64,000 nucleotides of DNA, taken from Flavobacteriaceae bacterium R38 (GTDB lineage: Bacteria > Bacteroidota > Bacteroidia > Flavobacteriales > Flavobacteriaceae). The translations under genes were made by a program, and so were the position numbers. Positions 48,243 through 56,562 of this stretch are shown here, piece after piece. The stretch is taken from NCBI GenBank assembly GCA_009901575.1, contig WXYP01000002.1, positions 702,284 through 766,283 of the forward strand, written 5' to 3'. Positions within the stretch are counted from its first letter, which is position 1; every line of letters starts with the position of its first letter. The notes under the pieces are model-generated. The model was not told the origin of the DNA, ran no database searches, and worked only from the letters and a program-made list of their open reading frames with translations.

Positions 48243-48649
48243 AGCGCTTCTTTTTCTATTTTCTCAAGAAGATAATCAGGGCATTTCATAGGCCTTTTTG
48301 TCTTCATATTTATGAACGCTAAAGTTGTATTTCCTGTAGTAATAATCTCGTCATTTTGGTTACTAATTTCATACTCAAATTCAATCTTAACAGAAGGCCT
48401 CTTTGAAAGGGTTGTTTTTACCGATAAAAGGTCATCGTACTTTGCCGATTTTACAAATTTTAAATTTAATGATATCACAGGAAGCATAATTCCATTTTCT
48501 TCCATTGAACGATATGATATTCCTAAATTGCGTAACCACTCAACCCTTCCCATCTCTAGGAATTGCGCATAATTCCCGTGGTACACTACTCCCATCTGGT
48601 CTGTTTCAGAATATCTTATCCTAACTTTTATTTCATGTGATTTTTTCAT
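48239..48649 (-). CDS. Acyl-CoA thioesterase, YbgC/4HBT type
   Basis: A 136-residue single hot-dog domain. RYSETDQMGVVYHGNYAQFL is the classical YbgC/FadM opening, carrying the catalytic Asp of the thioesterase (ETDQMG) and His (YHGNY). It continues with MEENGIMLPVISLNLKFVKS, characteristic of the family, and ends with a basic tail. Together with the gene at 2031-2528 it is one of two 4HBT thioesterases in the window. In some bacteria YbgC is part of the tol-pal cluster; here it stands next to dnaA instead. Confidence 0.93.
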   Translation of the reverse strand: MKKSHEIKVRIRYSETDQMGVVYHGNYAQFLEMGRVEWLRNLGISYRSMEENGIMLPVISLNLKFVKSAKYDDLLSVKTTLSKRPSVKIEFEYEISNQNDEIITTGNTTLAFINMKTKRPMKCPDYLLEKIEKEAL

Positions 48650-48855
48650 ACATTTAAAGGATTTTAAAATTGTTACGAAGGTGTAAAGTTATCGTTAATA
48701 AGCATGCAAAAAAAAAACTAATAATTCAACCCCAATTTCATTTTTTTTTTCAGTTTTTTGTTCACATATTTGTTCTGCCTAAGAAAAGGAAGATTTAACT
48801 AAAAATTACTCTTCCGACAACAAACCTAACACACAGTAAAAAAATTATACGAGGA

Positions 48856-50283
48856 ATGAACGTGACTGCAGAAACGGTATGGGAAAATTGTCTATCATTT
48901 ATAAAGGATAATATTCAACCACAAGCCTATAAAACATGGTTTGAGCCAATAAAGTCTGTAAAGTTGACCGACAATTCTCTCAGCGTACAAGTACCAAGTA
49001 AGTTCTTTTATGAATGGCTGGAAGAACATTATGTAAAAATCTTAAAAGTTGCTTTAACAAGAGAGTTAGGTGAAAGTGCCAGATTGGTTTATGTTATCAA
49101 AATGGAAAACACCTATGGTAACAAACAACCTTTTACAGAAAAAATTCCTAGTAGCAACCGCTCTAATATGCAACCTCAGGAGTTGGATGTTCCTATCAAG
49201 AATAAAAATCCGGAGTTAAAAAATCCTTTTGTCATCCCAGGTATCAGGAATATAAAAATTGAATCGCAATTAAATCCGAATTACAATTTTGAAAATTTTC
49301 TGGAAGGAGATTCTAACAGGCTAGCAAGATCGGCTGGGCTAGCAGTAGCCAACAAACCCGGAGGAACTTCTTTTAATCCATTACTTGTATTTGGCGGTGT
49401 TGGTTTAGGAAAAACACATTTAGCACATGCTATTGGTGTTGAAATAAAAGATAAATACCCGGAAAAAACCGTTCTTTATATTTCTGCAGAGAAGTTTACA
49501 CAACAATATATAGAATCTGTAAAGAAAAACACCAGGAATGATTTTATTCATTTCTATCAATTAATTGATATTTTAATTATTGATGATGTTCAATTTTTCT
49601 CAGGAAAAACAGGAACTCAGGATGTATTCTTCCATATATTCAATCACTTACATCAAAACGGAAAGCAAGTAATTCTAACTTCAGATAAAGCTCCTGTGGA
49701 TATGCAGGATATTGAACAACGTTTATTATCCAGGTTTAAATGGGGATTGTCTGCCGAATTACAAAGTCCGGATTTTGAAACACGTATCTCTATCTTAAAA
49801 AACAAACTCTACAGAGATGGAGTTGAAATGCCTGAAGAGATCATAGAATATGTAGCTAAGAATATAAAAACCAATGTACGTGAATTAGAAGGTGCCATTA
49901 TATCGTTAATAGCTCAATCTTCTTTTAACAAAAAAGAAGTTACTCTTGAACTGGCTACTCAAATTGTAGAAAAGTTTGTAAAAAACACCAAACGAGAAGT
50001 TTCTATCGATTATATCCAAAAAGTGGTTTCCGATTATTTCCAGATGGATGTTTCTACTTTACAGTCCAAAACAAGAAAAAGACACATTGTTCAAGCCAGA
50101 CAACTGGCAATGTTTTTTGCAAAGAAATTTACAAAAGCATCATTAGCAAGCATTGGCTCTCAAATAGGTAAAAGAGATCATGCTACAGTTTTACACGCAT
50201 GTAAAACCGTTGATAATTTAGCTGAAACAGATAAACAGTTTAGAAAATATATTGATGATTTAACTAAAAAACTATCTCAATAA
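48856..50283 (+). CDS. dnaA: Chromosomal replication initiator protein DnaA
   Basis: Replication initiator, 475 residues. Domain I starts VWENCLSFIKDNIQPQAYKT; the linker has residues 90-140 rich in polar residues; the AAA+ core contains Walker A FGGVGLGKTHLAHAIG, Walker B ILIIDDVQFFSGKTG, sensor-1 VILTSDKAP and the box VII EQRLLSRFKWGL; the C-terminal DNA-binding domain has the DnaA signature KRDHATVLHACKTVDN. The 200-bp upstream region holds no obvious cluster of DnaA boxes, so the origin is not clearly here. A small Shine-Dalgarno-like GAGGA precedes the ATG. Confidence 0.97.
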   Translation: MNVTAETVWENCLSFIKDNIQPQAYKTWFEPIKSVKLTDNSLSVQVPSKFFYEWLEEHYVKILKVALTRELGESARLVYVIKMENTYGNKQPFTEKIPSSNRSNMQPQELDVPIKNKNPELKNPFVIPGIRNIKIESQLNPNYNFENFLEGDSNRLARSAGLAVANKPGGTSFNPLLVFGGVGLGKTHLAHAIGVEIKDKYPEKTVLYISAEKFTQQYIESVKKNTRNDFIHFYQLIDILIIDDVQFFSGKTGTQDVFFHIFNHLHQNGKQVILTSDKAPVDMQDIEQRLLSRFKWGLSAELQSPDFETRISILKNKLYRDGVEMPEEIIEYVAKNIKTNVRELEGAIISLIAQSSFNKKEVTLELATQIVEKFVKNTKREVSIDYIQKVVSDYFQMDVSTLQSKTRKRHIVQARQLAMFFAKKFTKASLASIGSQIGKRDHATVLHACKTVDNLAETDKQFRKYIDDLTKKLSQ

Positions 50284-50297
50284 CACCCCCCAATATT

Positions 50298-50756
50298 ATG
50301 AAAACGAGCATCCTCATGGTTTGCTTAGGTAATATCTGCAGGTCTCCGCTTGCAGAAGGCATTTTAAAAGCTAAAACCCTACATAAAAACATCTTTGTAG
50401 ACTCTGCTGGTACCGGTGGTTATCATATTGGAGAATTACCAGATAAACGATCTATTGAAATAGCTAAACAAAACGGCATTGATATTACAGATCAACGTTG
50501 CAGACAATTTAAGGTAGCAGATTTTGATACTTTTGATTGTATATATGTTATGGATAACAGCAATTACCGGGATGTAATAAGTCTGGCAAGAAATGAAGCA
50601 GACAAGAACAAGGTAAAGCTCATTCTTAATGAAATTTTTCCTGGAGAAAACGTGGATGTTCCCGATCCTTATTATGGAGGTAATCGAGGATTTGAAAACG
50701 TTTTTAAAATGCTGAATGAAGCTTGTGACGCTATCGTAGATAAGTCATTAAACTGA
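50298..50756 (+). CDS. Low-molecular-weight protein-tyrosine phosphatase
   Basis: A 152-residue phosphatase. The catalytic P-loop CLGNICRSPLAEG matches C-x5-R-S at the N-terminus, and the general acid Asp is in VDVPDPYYGGNRGFENV. Such enzymes dephosphorylate tyrosine kinases involved in polysaccharide export or act on small phosphoesters; the target is unknown. It is 14 bp after dnaA and a likely cotranscript. Confidence 0.93.
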   Translation: MKTSILMVCLGNICRSPLAEGILKAKTLHKNIFVDSAGTGGYHIGELPDKRSIEIAKQNGIDITDQRCRQFKVADFDTFDCIYVMDNSNYRDVISLARNEADKNKVKLILNEIFPGENVDVPDPYYGGNRGFENVFKMLNEACDAIVDKSLN

Positions 50757-50839
50757 CTTGCTTTTTAATTCCCCTGACACCTTTCTGTTTTTATTAATTA
50801 ATCATATCTTTAACTTATACAACCAAATACTAACCAGAT

Positions 50840-51550
50840 ATGGAATTAGGAAAATTATACCTTATACCAACTACACTTGGCGATAATGAACCTTTAGAAG
50901 TTCTCCCTATTTCCATCAAACGAATTATAGAGCAAGTTGATTTCTACATTGCAGAAAATGAGAAATCTGCAAGGCGATTTATAAAAAAAGTAAGTTCAGG
51001 AAAATCACAACCGGATTTAAATTTTCAATTATTAAATAAATTTACAGAGGAAGCAGAAATTCATACTTATCTTGACCCTTGTTTAAGAGGAGAACATATC
51101 GGATTAATGTCTGATGCAGGTTATCCTGGTGTTGCAGATCCTGGTGCAGATATTGTAAGTTTAGCACATTCCAAAGGAATTAAAGTAGTACCACTTGTTG
51201 GTCCTTCTTCCATTTTAATGGCTATGATAGCGAGCGGAATGAACGGACAGAATTTTGCTTTTAATGGTTATCTACCCATAGATAAAAGCGATAGAAAATC
51301 TGAAATAAAAAAGTTTGAAAAAAGGTCAAAAGAGTTCAATCAGTCTCAAATTTTTATTGAAACCCCATATAGAAACGATAAGCTTTTAGCCGATTTTACA
51401 TCATACCTGAATGATACTACTCGATTATGTGTCGCATGCGATATTACACTTCCTGAGGAATATATCAAAACTCAAACTATAGCCGATTGGAAGAAGACAA
51501 AAATAGAGTTGCATAAAAGACCTTGTATATTTATACTCCATAAAAATTAA
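50840..51550 (+). CDS. RsmI-like SAM-dependent methyltransferase (tetrapyrrole methylase family)
   Basis: A 236-residue protein of the tetrapyrrole methylase superfamily, in the branch of RsmI, which 2'-O-methylates C1402 of 16S rRNA. Family parts: LYLIPTTLGDNEPLEVLP, IGLMSDAGYPGVADPGADIV (the conserved glycine-rich site), VPLVGPSSILMAMIASGMNG, FNGYLPIDKSDRK, IFIETPYRNDKLLADF. It is shorter than canonical RsmI (about 280) and lacks the usual N-terminal start GxLYVVATPIGN, so it is a Bacteroidota-specific variant whose target may differ. A terminator follows. Confidence 0.83.
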   Translation: MELGKLYLIPTTLGDNEPLEVLPISIKRIIEQVDFYIAENEKSARRFIKKVSSGKSQPDLNFQLLNKFTEEAEIHTYLDPCLRGEHIGLMSDAGYPGVADPGADIVSLAHSKGIKVVPLVGPSSILMAMIASGMNGQNFAFNGYLPIDKSDRKSEIKKFEKRSKEFNQSQIFIETPYRNDKLLADFTSYLNDTTRLCVACDITLPEEYIKTQTIADWKKTKIELHKRPCIFILHKN

Positions 51551-51581
51551 AAGCCCCAAACATCTTGTTCAGGGCTTTTTT
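51549..51581 (+). terminator. Rho-independent terminator after the RsmI-like gene
   Basis: An 8-bp stem AAAAGCCC / GGGCTTTT closes a 15-nt loop that contains a smaller AACA/TGTT stem, followed by T-rich sequence. Confidence 0.7.
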
Positions 51582-51604
51582 ACTTTTCATATTATCAATT
51601 TCTT

Positions 51605-52246
51605 TTAAACTTTTGCTGCTTTGGCTTTTCGCAGTGGTAAAATATAAGAAGTATCATAACCAGAGAATTTCTTCATATAGTATTCTACAGATGTACAATT
51701 AGCATCTTTAAATACCGTTACTCCTCCAGATCTAAGGTATTTCTTTACGTTTCCTGCTCCACCTAAGTGCGCTGCTGCTAAAATACCTGATTCTGTTATC
51801 AGTACTCCATTAAATTTTTTACCTACGAATCTCTTAATATCTTTTCTCAAGATCCATTTATTCCTGGCGATATTAGCTATAAATGCTTTCTCTTGTAACT
51901 TTGGGTTATTAAGAAAAAGGCTTTTATTGTATACGCCTAACAGCTCTAAAGTTGATGCACCAAACTGATATTTACCTAAATATCCTAAGTAATTGGTGAC
52001 AAAATAGTTTCCGCTGGACTCTTTAAAAGCTAATGCTTCCTTAAATCCAACAAAAGATTTTCCTAAAAATGGAGGTTGAGTTCTTATTTGGGGTGACTCG
52101 GGGTTACTTTTGACTGTATATTCCAACAGTTCGTTAACTACATAATTTTCATGAACGGTGACTTTTTTTGTTTTTCGAGTAAAGCCCAAACTCGTCATTA
52201 CCATAACACATACTAAAATTGATAATTTTAATACGCTTTTTCTCAT
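51605..52246 (-). CDS. Exported lysozyme-like / lytic-transglycosylase-like protein
   Basis: A 213-residue exported protein; the signal peptide ends around MTSLGFTRK. The core GFKEALAFKESSGNYFVTNY, YLGKYQFGASTLELLGVYN and GILAAAHLGGAGNVKKYL resembles goose-type lysozyme/lytic transglycosylase domains, with the Glu in FKESSGNY as likely catalytic acid. Related flavobacterial proteins are sometimes annotated as LysM peptidoglycan-binding proteins, but no LysM repeat is seen here. Role: probably peptidoglycan cleavage or remodelling in the periplasm. A full consensus promoter (52307-52335) and a 15-bp palindrome (52272-52286) precede it. Confidence 0.65.
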   Translation of the reverse strand: MRKSVLKLSILVCVMVMTSLGFTRKTKKVTVHENYVVNELLEYTVKSNPESPQIRTQPPFLGKSFVGFKEALAFKESSGNYFVTNYLGYLGKYQFGASTLELLGVYNKSLFLNNPKLQEKAFIANIARNKWILRKDIKRFVGKKFNGVLITESGILAAAHLGGAGNVKKYLRSGGVTVFKDANCTSVEYYMKKFSGYDTSYILPLRKAKAAKV

Positions 52247-52271
52247 AAAATTTGTTTTCTTTAAGTTTCAC

Positions 52272-52286
52272 GTTAGTCAGACTAAC
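52272..52286. promoter_or_regulatory. 15-bp perfect palindrome in the 5' leader of the lysozyme-like gene
   Basis: GTTAGTC-A-GACTAAC has perfect 7-bp arms. It lies between the predicted transcription start (about 52300) and the start codon at 52246, suiting a repressor operator. As RNA the 1-nt centre disfavours a hairpin of full length, so a DNA-binding site is more likely. Confidence 0.45.
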
Positions 52287-52306
52287 TACTTAAAAATTAC
52301 AGCGTG

Positions 52307-52335
52307 CAAAATTACAACTATTTTTTAAATTTCAA
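52307..52335 (-). promoter_or_regulatory. Consensus promoter of the lysozyme-like gene (TTG-N18-TAATTTTG)
   Basis: On the minus strand TTG (52335-52333) is followed by 18 bases and TAATTTTG (52314-52307), a full match to the Bacteroidota consensus. Expected start of transcription is about 52300, giving a leader of some 55 nt. Confidence 0.65.
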
Positions 52336-52376
52336 ATTTTGATCGTTAAACAACTTTTAAACCTTGTTGAATGGGA

Positions 52377-53423
52377 TTATCTTTTGATGCCTTTTTTGTT
52401 TATCCACCTGATATACTGGCGTTTATTAGAATTATGCTGCGCAAGTGTTTTGGCAAATTTGTGATATCCAAAATTACTGACATCTGCAACAAAATAAAGA
52501 TATTCATGATTTTCTGCGTTTAAAACGGCATCAATGGCAGAAATATCAGGCATAGCTATCGGTCCCGGAGGCACACCAACATGCTTATATGTATTGTAAG
52601 GAGAGTCGATTTCCAAATCTTTGTACAACACACGTTTTATCAAGGTATCGTAATTGGAAGTATGTCTTTTGATGGCATAAATAACTGTTGGATCTGCCTG
52701 TAAAAGCATATTTTTCTTTAACCTGTTAAGATAAAGTCCGGCTACCCTTGGACGCTCATCTGCTTTTTTACTTTCTTCATGAACAATTGAAGCCAGGGAA
52801 ATCACTTCAGCTTTAGTCAATCCTATCTCTTTTGCTTTAGCTAATCTGTTTTTAGCCTCCCAAAAGCGATTATACTCTTTTAGCATCCTATCTCTAAATT
52901 TTTCTGCACTGGTATTCCAGAAAAACTCATAACTATTAGGAATATACATACTCAAGGCAGTATCATCTGTAAATTCATTTTTACTTAAAAATTCAGAGGA
53001 TTTGAAAGCTGTAATCAAAGAACTACTATCGGCCTCAATCTGATTAGAAATCCTACCTGCAAGCTCTTCCAGGGTATTTTGATTGTTAAAAGTTAACTTA
53101 ACAGGTATATTTCTACTTCTTAAAGCATTAATAATATCATTATTGCTCATCCCTGCTTTAATCTCATACTTCCCTGCTTTAATATTATTGGTATATCCTT
53201 TTCGGCCTGCTACCAAATCAAAAGAAGCCATATCTTTCAAAAGGAGCTCTAATTGATTTTTAACATCTTGAAAAGTATCTTCAGAAGAAATATAAACAAT
53301 TGCCTTATCATCTTTGAAATCAGTATTCGGGCTAAAAATTGCCTGGTAAATGTTATATACAAAAAGTCCACCCCCTATTATTCCAATGAGTGCTATTACT
53401 ATTAATATTTTACGTAAATACAT
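52377..53423 (-). CDS. mltG: Endolytic transglycosylase MltG
   Basis: Cleaves nascent glycan strands at the inner membrane, setting their length. The 348-residue protein has one N-terminal TM anchor (ILIVIALIGIIGGGLFVYNI), a LysM-like segment (VYISSEDTFQDVKNQLE) and the YceG catalytic domain: SLASIVHEESKKADERPRVA with the catalytic Glu, GLYLNRLKKNMLLQADPTVI, and YNTYKHVGVPPGPIAMPDIS followed by YLYFVAD. It is 3 bp after the acetyltransferase gene and forms a unit with dapF, both acting in peptidoglycan synthesis. Confidence 0.95.
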   Translation of the reverse strand: MYLRKILIVIALIGIIGGGLFVYNIYQAIFSPNTDFKDDKAIVYISSEDTFQDVKNQLELLLKDMASFDLVAGRKGYTNNIKAGKYEIKAGMSNNDIINALRSRNIPVKLTFNNQNTLEELAGRISNQIEADSSSLITAFKSSEFLSKNEFTDDTALSMYIPNSYEFFWNTSAEKFRDRMLKEYNRFWEAKNRLAKAKEIGLTKAEVISLASIVHEESKKADERPRVAGLYLNRLKKNMLLQADPTVIYAIKRHTSNYDTLIKRVLYKDLEIDSPYNTYKHVGVPPGPIAMPDISAIDAVLNAENHEYLYFVADVSNFGYHKFAKTLAQHNSNKRQYIRWINKKGIKR

Positions 53424-53426
53424 ATA

Positions 53427-53951
53427 TTATTTATTCAGTTTTTGAAATAATATTTCATCTTCATAATTACTATTGATATAGTTCCAATCTTTTTTTACAC
53501 CAACTTTTTTAAAACCTAAATTAGAAAACAATTTGATACTCGCTTCATTTTTAGCGCCTATGTTGGCATACAACTGTCTTAAATTCAGATTTCTAAAAGA
53601 ATAATCAATAAGAAGTCTGAGAGCTTCTGTCCCAATTCCTTTTTTTCTGTTTTCTTTCTCCAAAACTACAATCCCCACTCCTGCTCTGTTATTTTTCGGA
53701 TTAAAATCAAATAAATCTACAAATCCGATCAAATTGTTTTCAAAATCAGAAATAACCAGTCGAAGTTGTTTCACTTCATAAATATCTTTATGGCTGTTAT
53801 CCAGGTATTGTTTAAGTACATATCTGGAATAAGGTGTTTGAGTTTCGCTTATTTCCCAAACAGACTCATCATTTTCTAATTTATAAAGAAAATCGAGGTC
53901 AGTTGGCTCTAAAGCTCTTAAAAAAACAGCATCACCTTTTAGTGTCAACAT
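53427..53951 (-). CDS. GNAT family N-acetyltransferase (RimJ/RimL type)
   Basis: A 174-residue acetyltransferase of the RimJ/RimL-like group. It opens LKGDAVFLRALEPTDLDFLY, has VWEISETQTPYSRYVLKQYL, the acetyl-CoA site IVVLEKENRKKGIGTEALRL and ends with ASIKLFSNLGFKKVGVKKDW. This group acetylates protein N-termini or small amines; the substrate is unknown. Its start overlaps the dapF stop by 7 bp and it is followed closely by mltG. Confidence 0.9.
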   Translation of the reverse strand: MLTLKGDAVFLRALEPTDLDFLYKLENDESVWEISETQTPYSRYVLKQYLDNSHKDIYEVKQLRLVISDFENNLIGFVDLFDFNPKNNRAGVGIVVLEKENRKKGIGTEALRLLIDYSFRNLNLRQLYANIGAKNEASIKLFSNLGFKKVGVKKDWNYINSNYEDEILFQKLNK

Positions 53952-54721
53952 TCTATTTGTCCTTTAAATACCTGCTTTGCAGGTCCTTTTAAAAATATAT
54001 TTTGATAGGTACCTCCTTCTATTTCAAAAGATACATTTAAAACTCCTCCCTGGGTTTTTAAAGTAATATCTTTTTTATCTGACTCTTCTAAATGATTCAT
54101 TGCAATTGCTACTGCAGTTACGCCGGTACCACAAGAATAGGTTTCATCTTCTACTCCCCTTTCATAAGTTCTTACAGCAAAAACACTATCTGACTCTTTC
54201 TCTACAAAATTGATATTACTTCCGGACATTCCATATTTTCCATAACGGATAGCAGCACCTTTTTCTTTTACATCAAGTTTGTCTAATTCATTCTCAAATT
54301 GTACATGATGAGGAGACCCTGTATCTAAGAAAACGTAATTTTTTAAAGCTTCTATTTTTGAAACATTTTTCATTTGAAGGCTTACAGTTTCATCTGTAAT
54401 ACTCGCATTATGTAATCCATCAATTGCATCAAATACAGTTTCGTTTTCTATAATTCCCAAATATTTCGCAAAAGCCACAATACATCGTCCTCCATTCCCA
54501 CACATAGAACTTTCGTTTCCATCTGCATTATAGTATACCATTTTAAAATCTGTCTTTTCGTCATTCTCTAAAAGGATAAGTCCGTCCCCACCAATGCCAA
54601 ATCTTCTGTCACAAAGATGGTTTACTAGTTTGGTATCATTTTTGGGAAATATTAGTTGACGGTTATCAATAATAACAAAATCATTTCCGGTTCCCTGGTA
54701 TTTGAAAAAGTTGATTAACAT
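53945..54721 (-). CDS. dapF: Diaminopimelate epimerase
   Basis: Converts LL-DAP to meso-DAP for peptidoglycan and lysine. The 258-residue protein has both catalytic cysteines: SSMCGNGGRCIVAFA and ETYSCGTGVTAVAIAMN, and the N-terminal FFKYQGTGNDFVIIDNR. I place the start at ATG 54721, seven codons after an in-frame TTG at 54742, because family members begin just before this motif; this also leaves a -7 box (CAAATATA on the plus strand, 54740-54747) outside the coding region. It partners dapA at 38.9 kb in the same pathway. Confidence 0.95.
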   Translation of the reverse strand: MLINFFKYQGTGNDFVIIDNRQLIFPKNDTKLVNHLCDRRFGIGGDGLILLENDEKTDFKMVYYNADGNESSMCGNGGRCIVAFAKYLGIIENETVFDAIDGLHNASITDETVSLQMKNVSKIEALKNYVFLDTGSPHHVQFENELDKLDVKEKGAAIRYGKYGMSGSNINFVEKESDSVFAVRTYERGVEDETYSCGTGVTAVAIAMNHLEESDKKDITLKTQGGVLNVSFEIEGGTYQNIFLKGPAKQVFKGQIEC

Positions 54722-54777
54722 GCATGAAAAATTGAATTGCAAATATACACTTTGCGTCGTTATTTTTGATTGAACTT

Positions 54778-54873
54778 CTCTCGACTTTTGGTTTTAAACC
54801 GAGAGTTTTGGCTTTTGTGCTATAATAAGGGCATTTTTTAATAGCATAGCCTTAGCTACGGTAGTAAAAAATG
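54778..54873. repeat. Palindrome pair between dapF and degP (hairpin element)
   Basis: Two inverted repeats stand together. The first has CTCTCG (54778-54783) against CGAGAG (54800-54805). The second (54832-54873) is an imperfect 42-bp palindrome: CATTTTTTA pairs with TAAAAAATG, then TA with TA, C with G and TAGC with GCTA around loop CTTA; 16 of 19 positions pair. No T-run follows on either strand, so they do not look like terminators. The composition (TAGCCTTAGCTACGGTAG) differs from the surrounding AT-rich DNA and suggests a small mobile-derived or regulatory element. Confidence 0.45.
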
Positions 54874-55022
54874 AGGAAATTAGGGCATAAAATGTGAAAT
54901 TCGCAGGTAAACAAAAAATCAAGATAAGTTCATTGTTAAACTGCCGTTAAAGTTGAAAAACGAAGATAATAATAAAGTAAATTTAAATGTTAAAATTATA
55001 ATTCAATAAATTTAAGCAGATA

Positions 55023-56438
55023 ATGATTATGAAAAAGTACTTAAGTCTATTTTTAGTTTCTTTCCTGGGCGGATTGTTCGCTATAGGTATTTATAAAATA
55101 TATTTTGAAAAATATGCAGTACAGTATGAAAATGTAAATGAATCTCCGAATTTCATTCCTGTAAACTATACGCCTCCTTCAAACACTACTCCATTAATTA
55201 GTGCAGAAAATGTAGATTTTACTAACGCAGCAGAAAAAACAGTAAACTCTGTTGTCCATGTAAAAAATGTTTCAGTAAGTAAAGGTTCTGGCGGTAGTAT
55301 TTTGGATTTTTTCTATGGTTCCGATAGCAGGAGAGAGCGAACACAAATAGGAACAGGTTCAGGAATTATTATTTCCCCTGATGGTTATATAGTAACCAAC
55401 AATCATGTGATTGACAATGCTACTCAATTGCAAATTACTTTAAATAATAATAAGATTTACGAGGCAGAGTTAGTAGGATCTGATCCTACAACAGATATTG
55501 CTTTACTAAAAGTTGATACCGAAGGAGAAAAATTCCCTTTTATCACTTTCGGAGATTCCGATAATGCTAAAATTGGAGAATGGGTACTCGCTGTAGGAAA
55601 CCCTTTTAATTTAACCTCTACTGTTACTGCCGGTATTATTAGTGCCAAGGCACGTGATTTAAATGAAAGAGACCAAAAAAATCAATCCTTTATCCAAACT
55701 GATGCTGCAGTAAACCCAGGAAATAGTGGCGGAGCTTTAGTGAATACTAACGGAGATCTTATAGGGATCAATACAGCCATCACCTCTCAAACAGGAACTT
55801 TTGTAGGTTACGCTTTTGCAGTTCCTAGTAATATTGCCAAAAAAGTTGTGGATGATTTACTGGAATACGGTAATGTACAAAAAGGGATTCTAGGTATAAG
55901 TGGTAATGCATTAAACTCAACAGCTGCAGAGAGCTTAGATGTTACAGATACAGAAGGTATTTACATTTCAGATGTAATTAGTGAATCGGGAGCTGATAAA
56001 GCAGGTTTAAAATCTGGAGACATCATTAAGAAAATAGACGACATCAAAGTTTCAAAATTTTCAGATTTAACTGGTTATATCAGTTCTAAACGCCCTAATG
56101 ATGTAGTTAACGTAACCATAAAAAGAAAGAATAAAATACAGATAATTCCGGTTACATTAGCAAAAAATGAAACATACAGGGTTCCTGGGTATAATTTTAC
56201 AGTTCAAAACTTACCCGAATCCGTTCGCAGGCAATATAAAATAGACTACGGCGTATTAATTGCCACTGCAGAGTCAAGAGGCTTAGCTAATAAGATTTTA
56301 TTAGAAGTTGATGGTGTTAAAGTTAATAATATTGATGACGTAGAAACTATTTTTAGTGGTTATTCCAGAAATGACGGACCAGAAAGTATTGTTGTTTTAA
56401 ATCAAGATGGAGAAAAAGAACGGTTAATTTTCCGATAA
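55023..56438 (+). CDS. DegP/HtrA family periplasmic serine protease
   Basis: A 471-residue protease and chaperone for envelope proteins. A short N-terminal signal anchor (YLSLFLVSFLGGLFAIGIY) puts it in the periplasm. The trypsin-like triad is clear: His in IVTNNHVIDNATQ, Asp in TDIALLKVD, Ser in DAAVNPGNSGGALVNTNG. PDZ1 follows from residue 290 (GILGISGNAL, IYISDVISESGADKAGLKSG) and a degenerate second PDZ-like domain ends the protein. The start may be ATG 55023 or 55029. A terminator follows at 56458. Confidence 0.94.
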   Translation: MIMKKYLSLFLVSFLGGLFAIGIYKIYFEKYAVQYENVNESPNFIPVNYTPPSNTTPLISAENVDFTNAAEKTVNSVVHVKNVSVSKGSGGSILDFFYGSDSRRERTQIGTGSGIIISPDGYIVTNNHVIDNATQLQITLNNNKIYEAELVGSDPTTDIALLKVDTEGEKFPFITFGDSDNAKIGEWVLAVGNPFNLTSTVTAGIISAKARDLNERDQKNQSFIQTDAAVNPGNSGGALVNTNGDLIGINTAITSQTGTFVGYAFAVPSNIAKKVVDDLLEYGNVQKGILGISGNALNSTAAESLDVTDTEGIYISDVISESGADKAGLKSGDIIKKIDDIKVSKFSDLTGYISSKRPNDVVNVTIKRKNKIQIIPVTLAKNETYRVPGYNFTVQNLPESVRRQYKIDYGVLIATAESRGLANKILLEVDGVKVNNIDDVETIFSGYSRNDGPESIVVLNQDGEKERLIFR

Positions 56439-56457
56439 AATACATATAAATCATTTG

Positions 56458-56492
56458 AATAACCTCTCTTTAAAAAGTGAGGTTATTTTTTT
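56458..56492 (+). terminator. Rho-independent terminator of the DegP gene
   Basis: Stem AATAACCTC / GAGGTTATT (9 bp) with a loop that itself contains CTTT/AAAG, followed by a T7 tract. Confidence 0.82.
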
Positions 56493-56524
56493 GTTTTTTA
56501 CTTTACTAAAACGTTTGAAATTAA

Positions 56525-56532
56525 TACTTTTG
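56525..56532 (+). promoter_or_regulatory. -7 promoter box TACTTTTG of the GAPDH gene
   Basis: Exact match to TAnnTTTG, 30 bases upstream of the start codon. The -33 region lacks TTG at the right distance. Confidence 0.45.
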
Positions 56533-56562
56533 CGCAAAATTTAATAGCTAAAAATATTTGAC

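Noticed and set aside
48650..48855. Replication origin upstream of dnaA
   Set aside because: Only one poor DnaA-box-like sequence (TTGTTCACA) and homopolymer tracts; no box cluster or AT-rich unwinding array that would support oriC.
51605..52246. LysM peptidoglycan-binding protein
   Set aside because: No LysM repeat visible; the core looks like a lysozyme-type domain.
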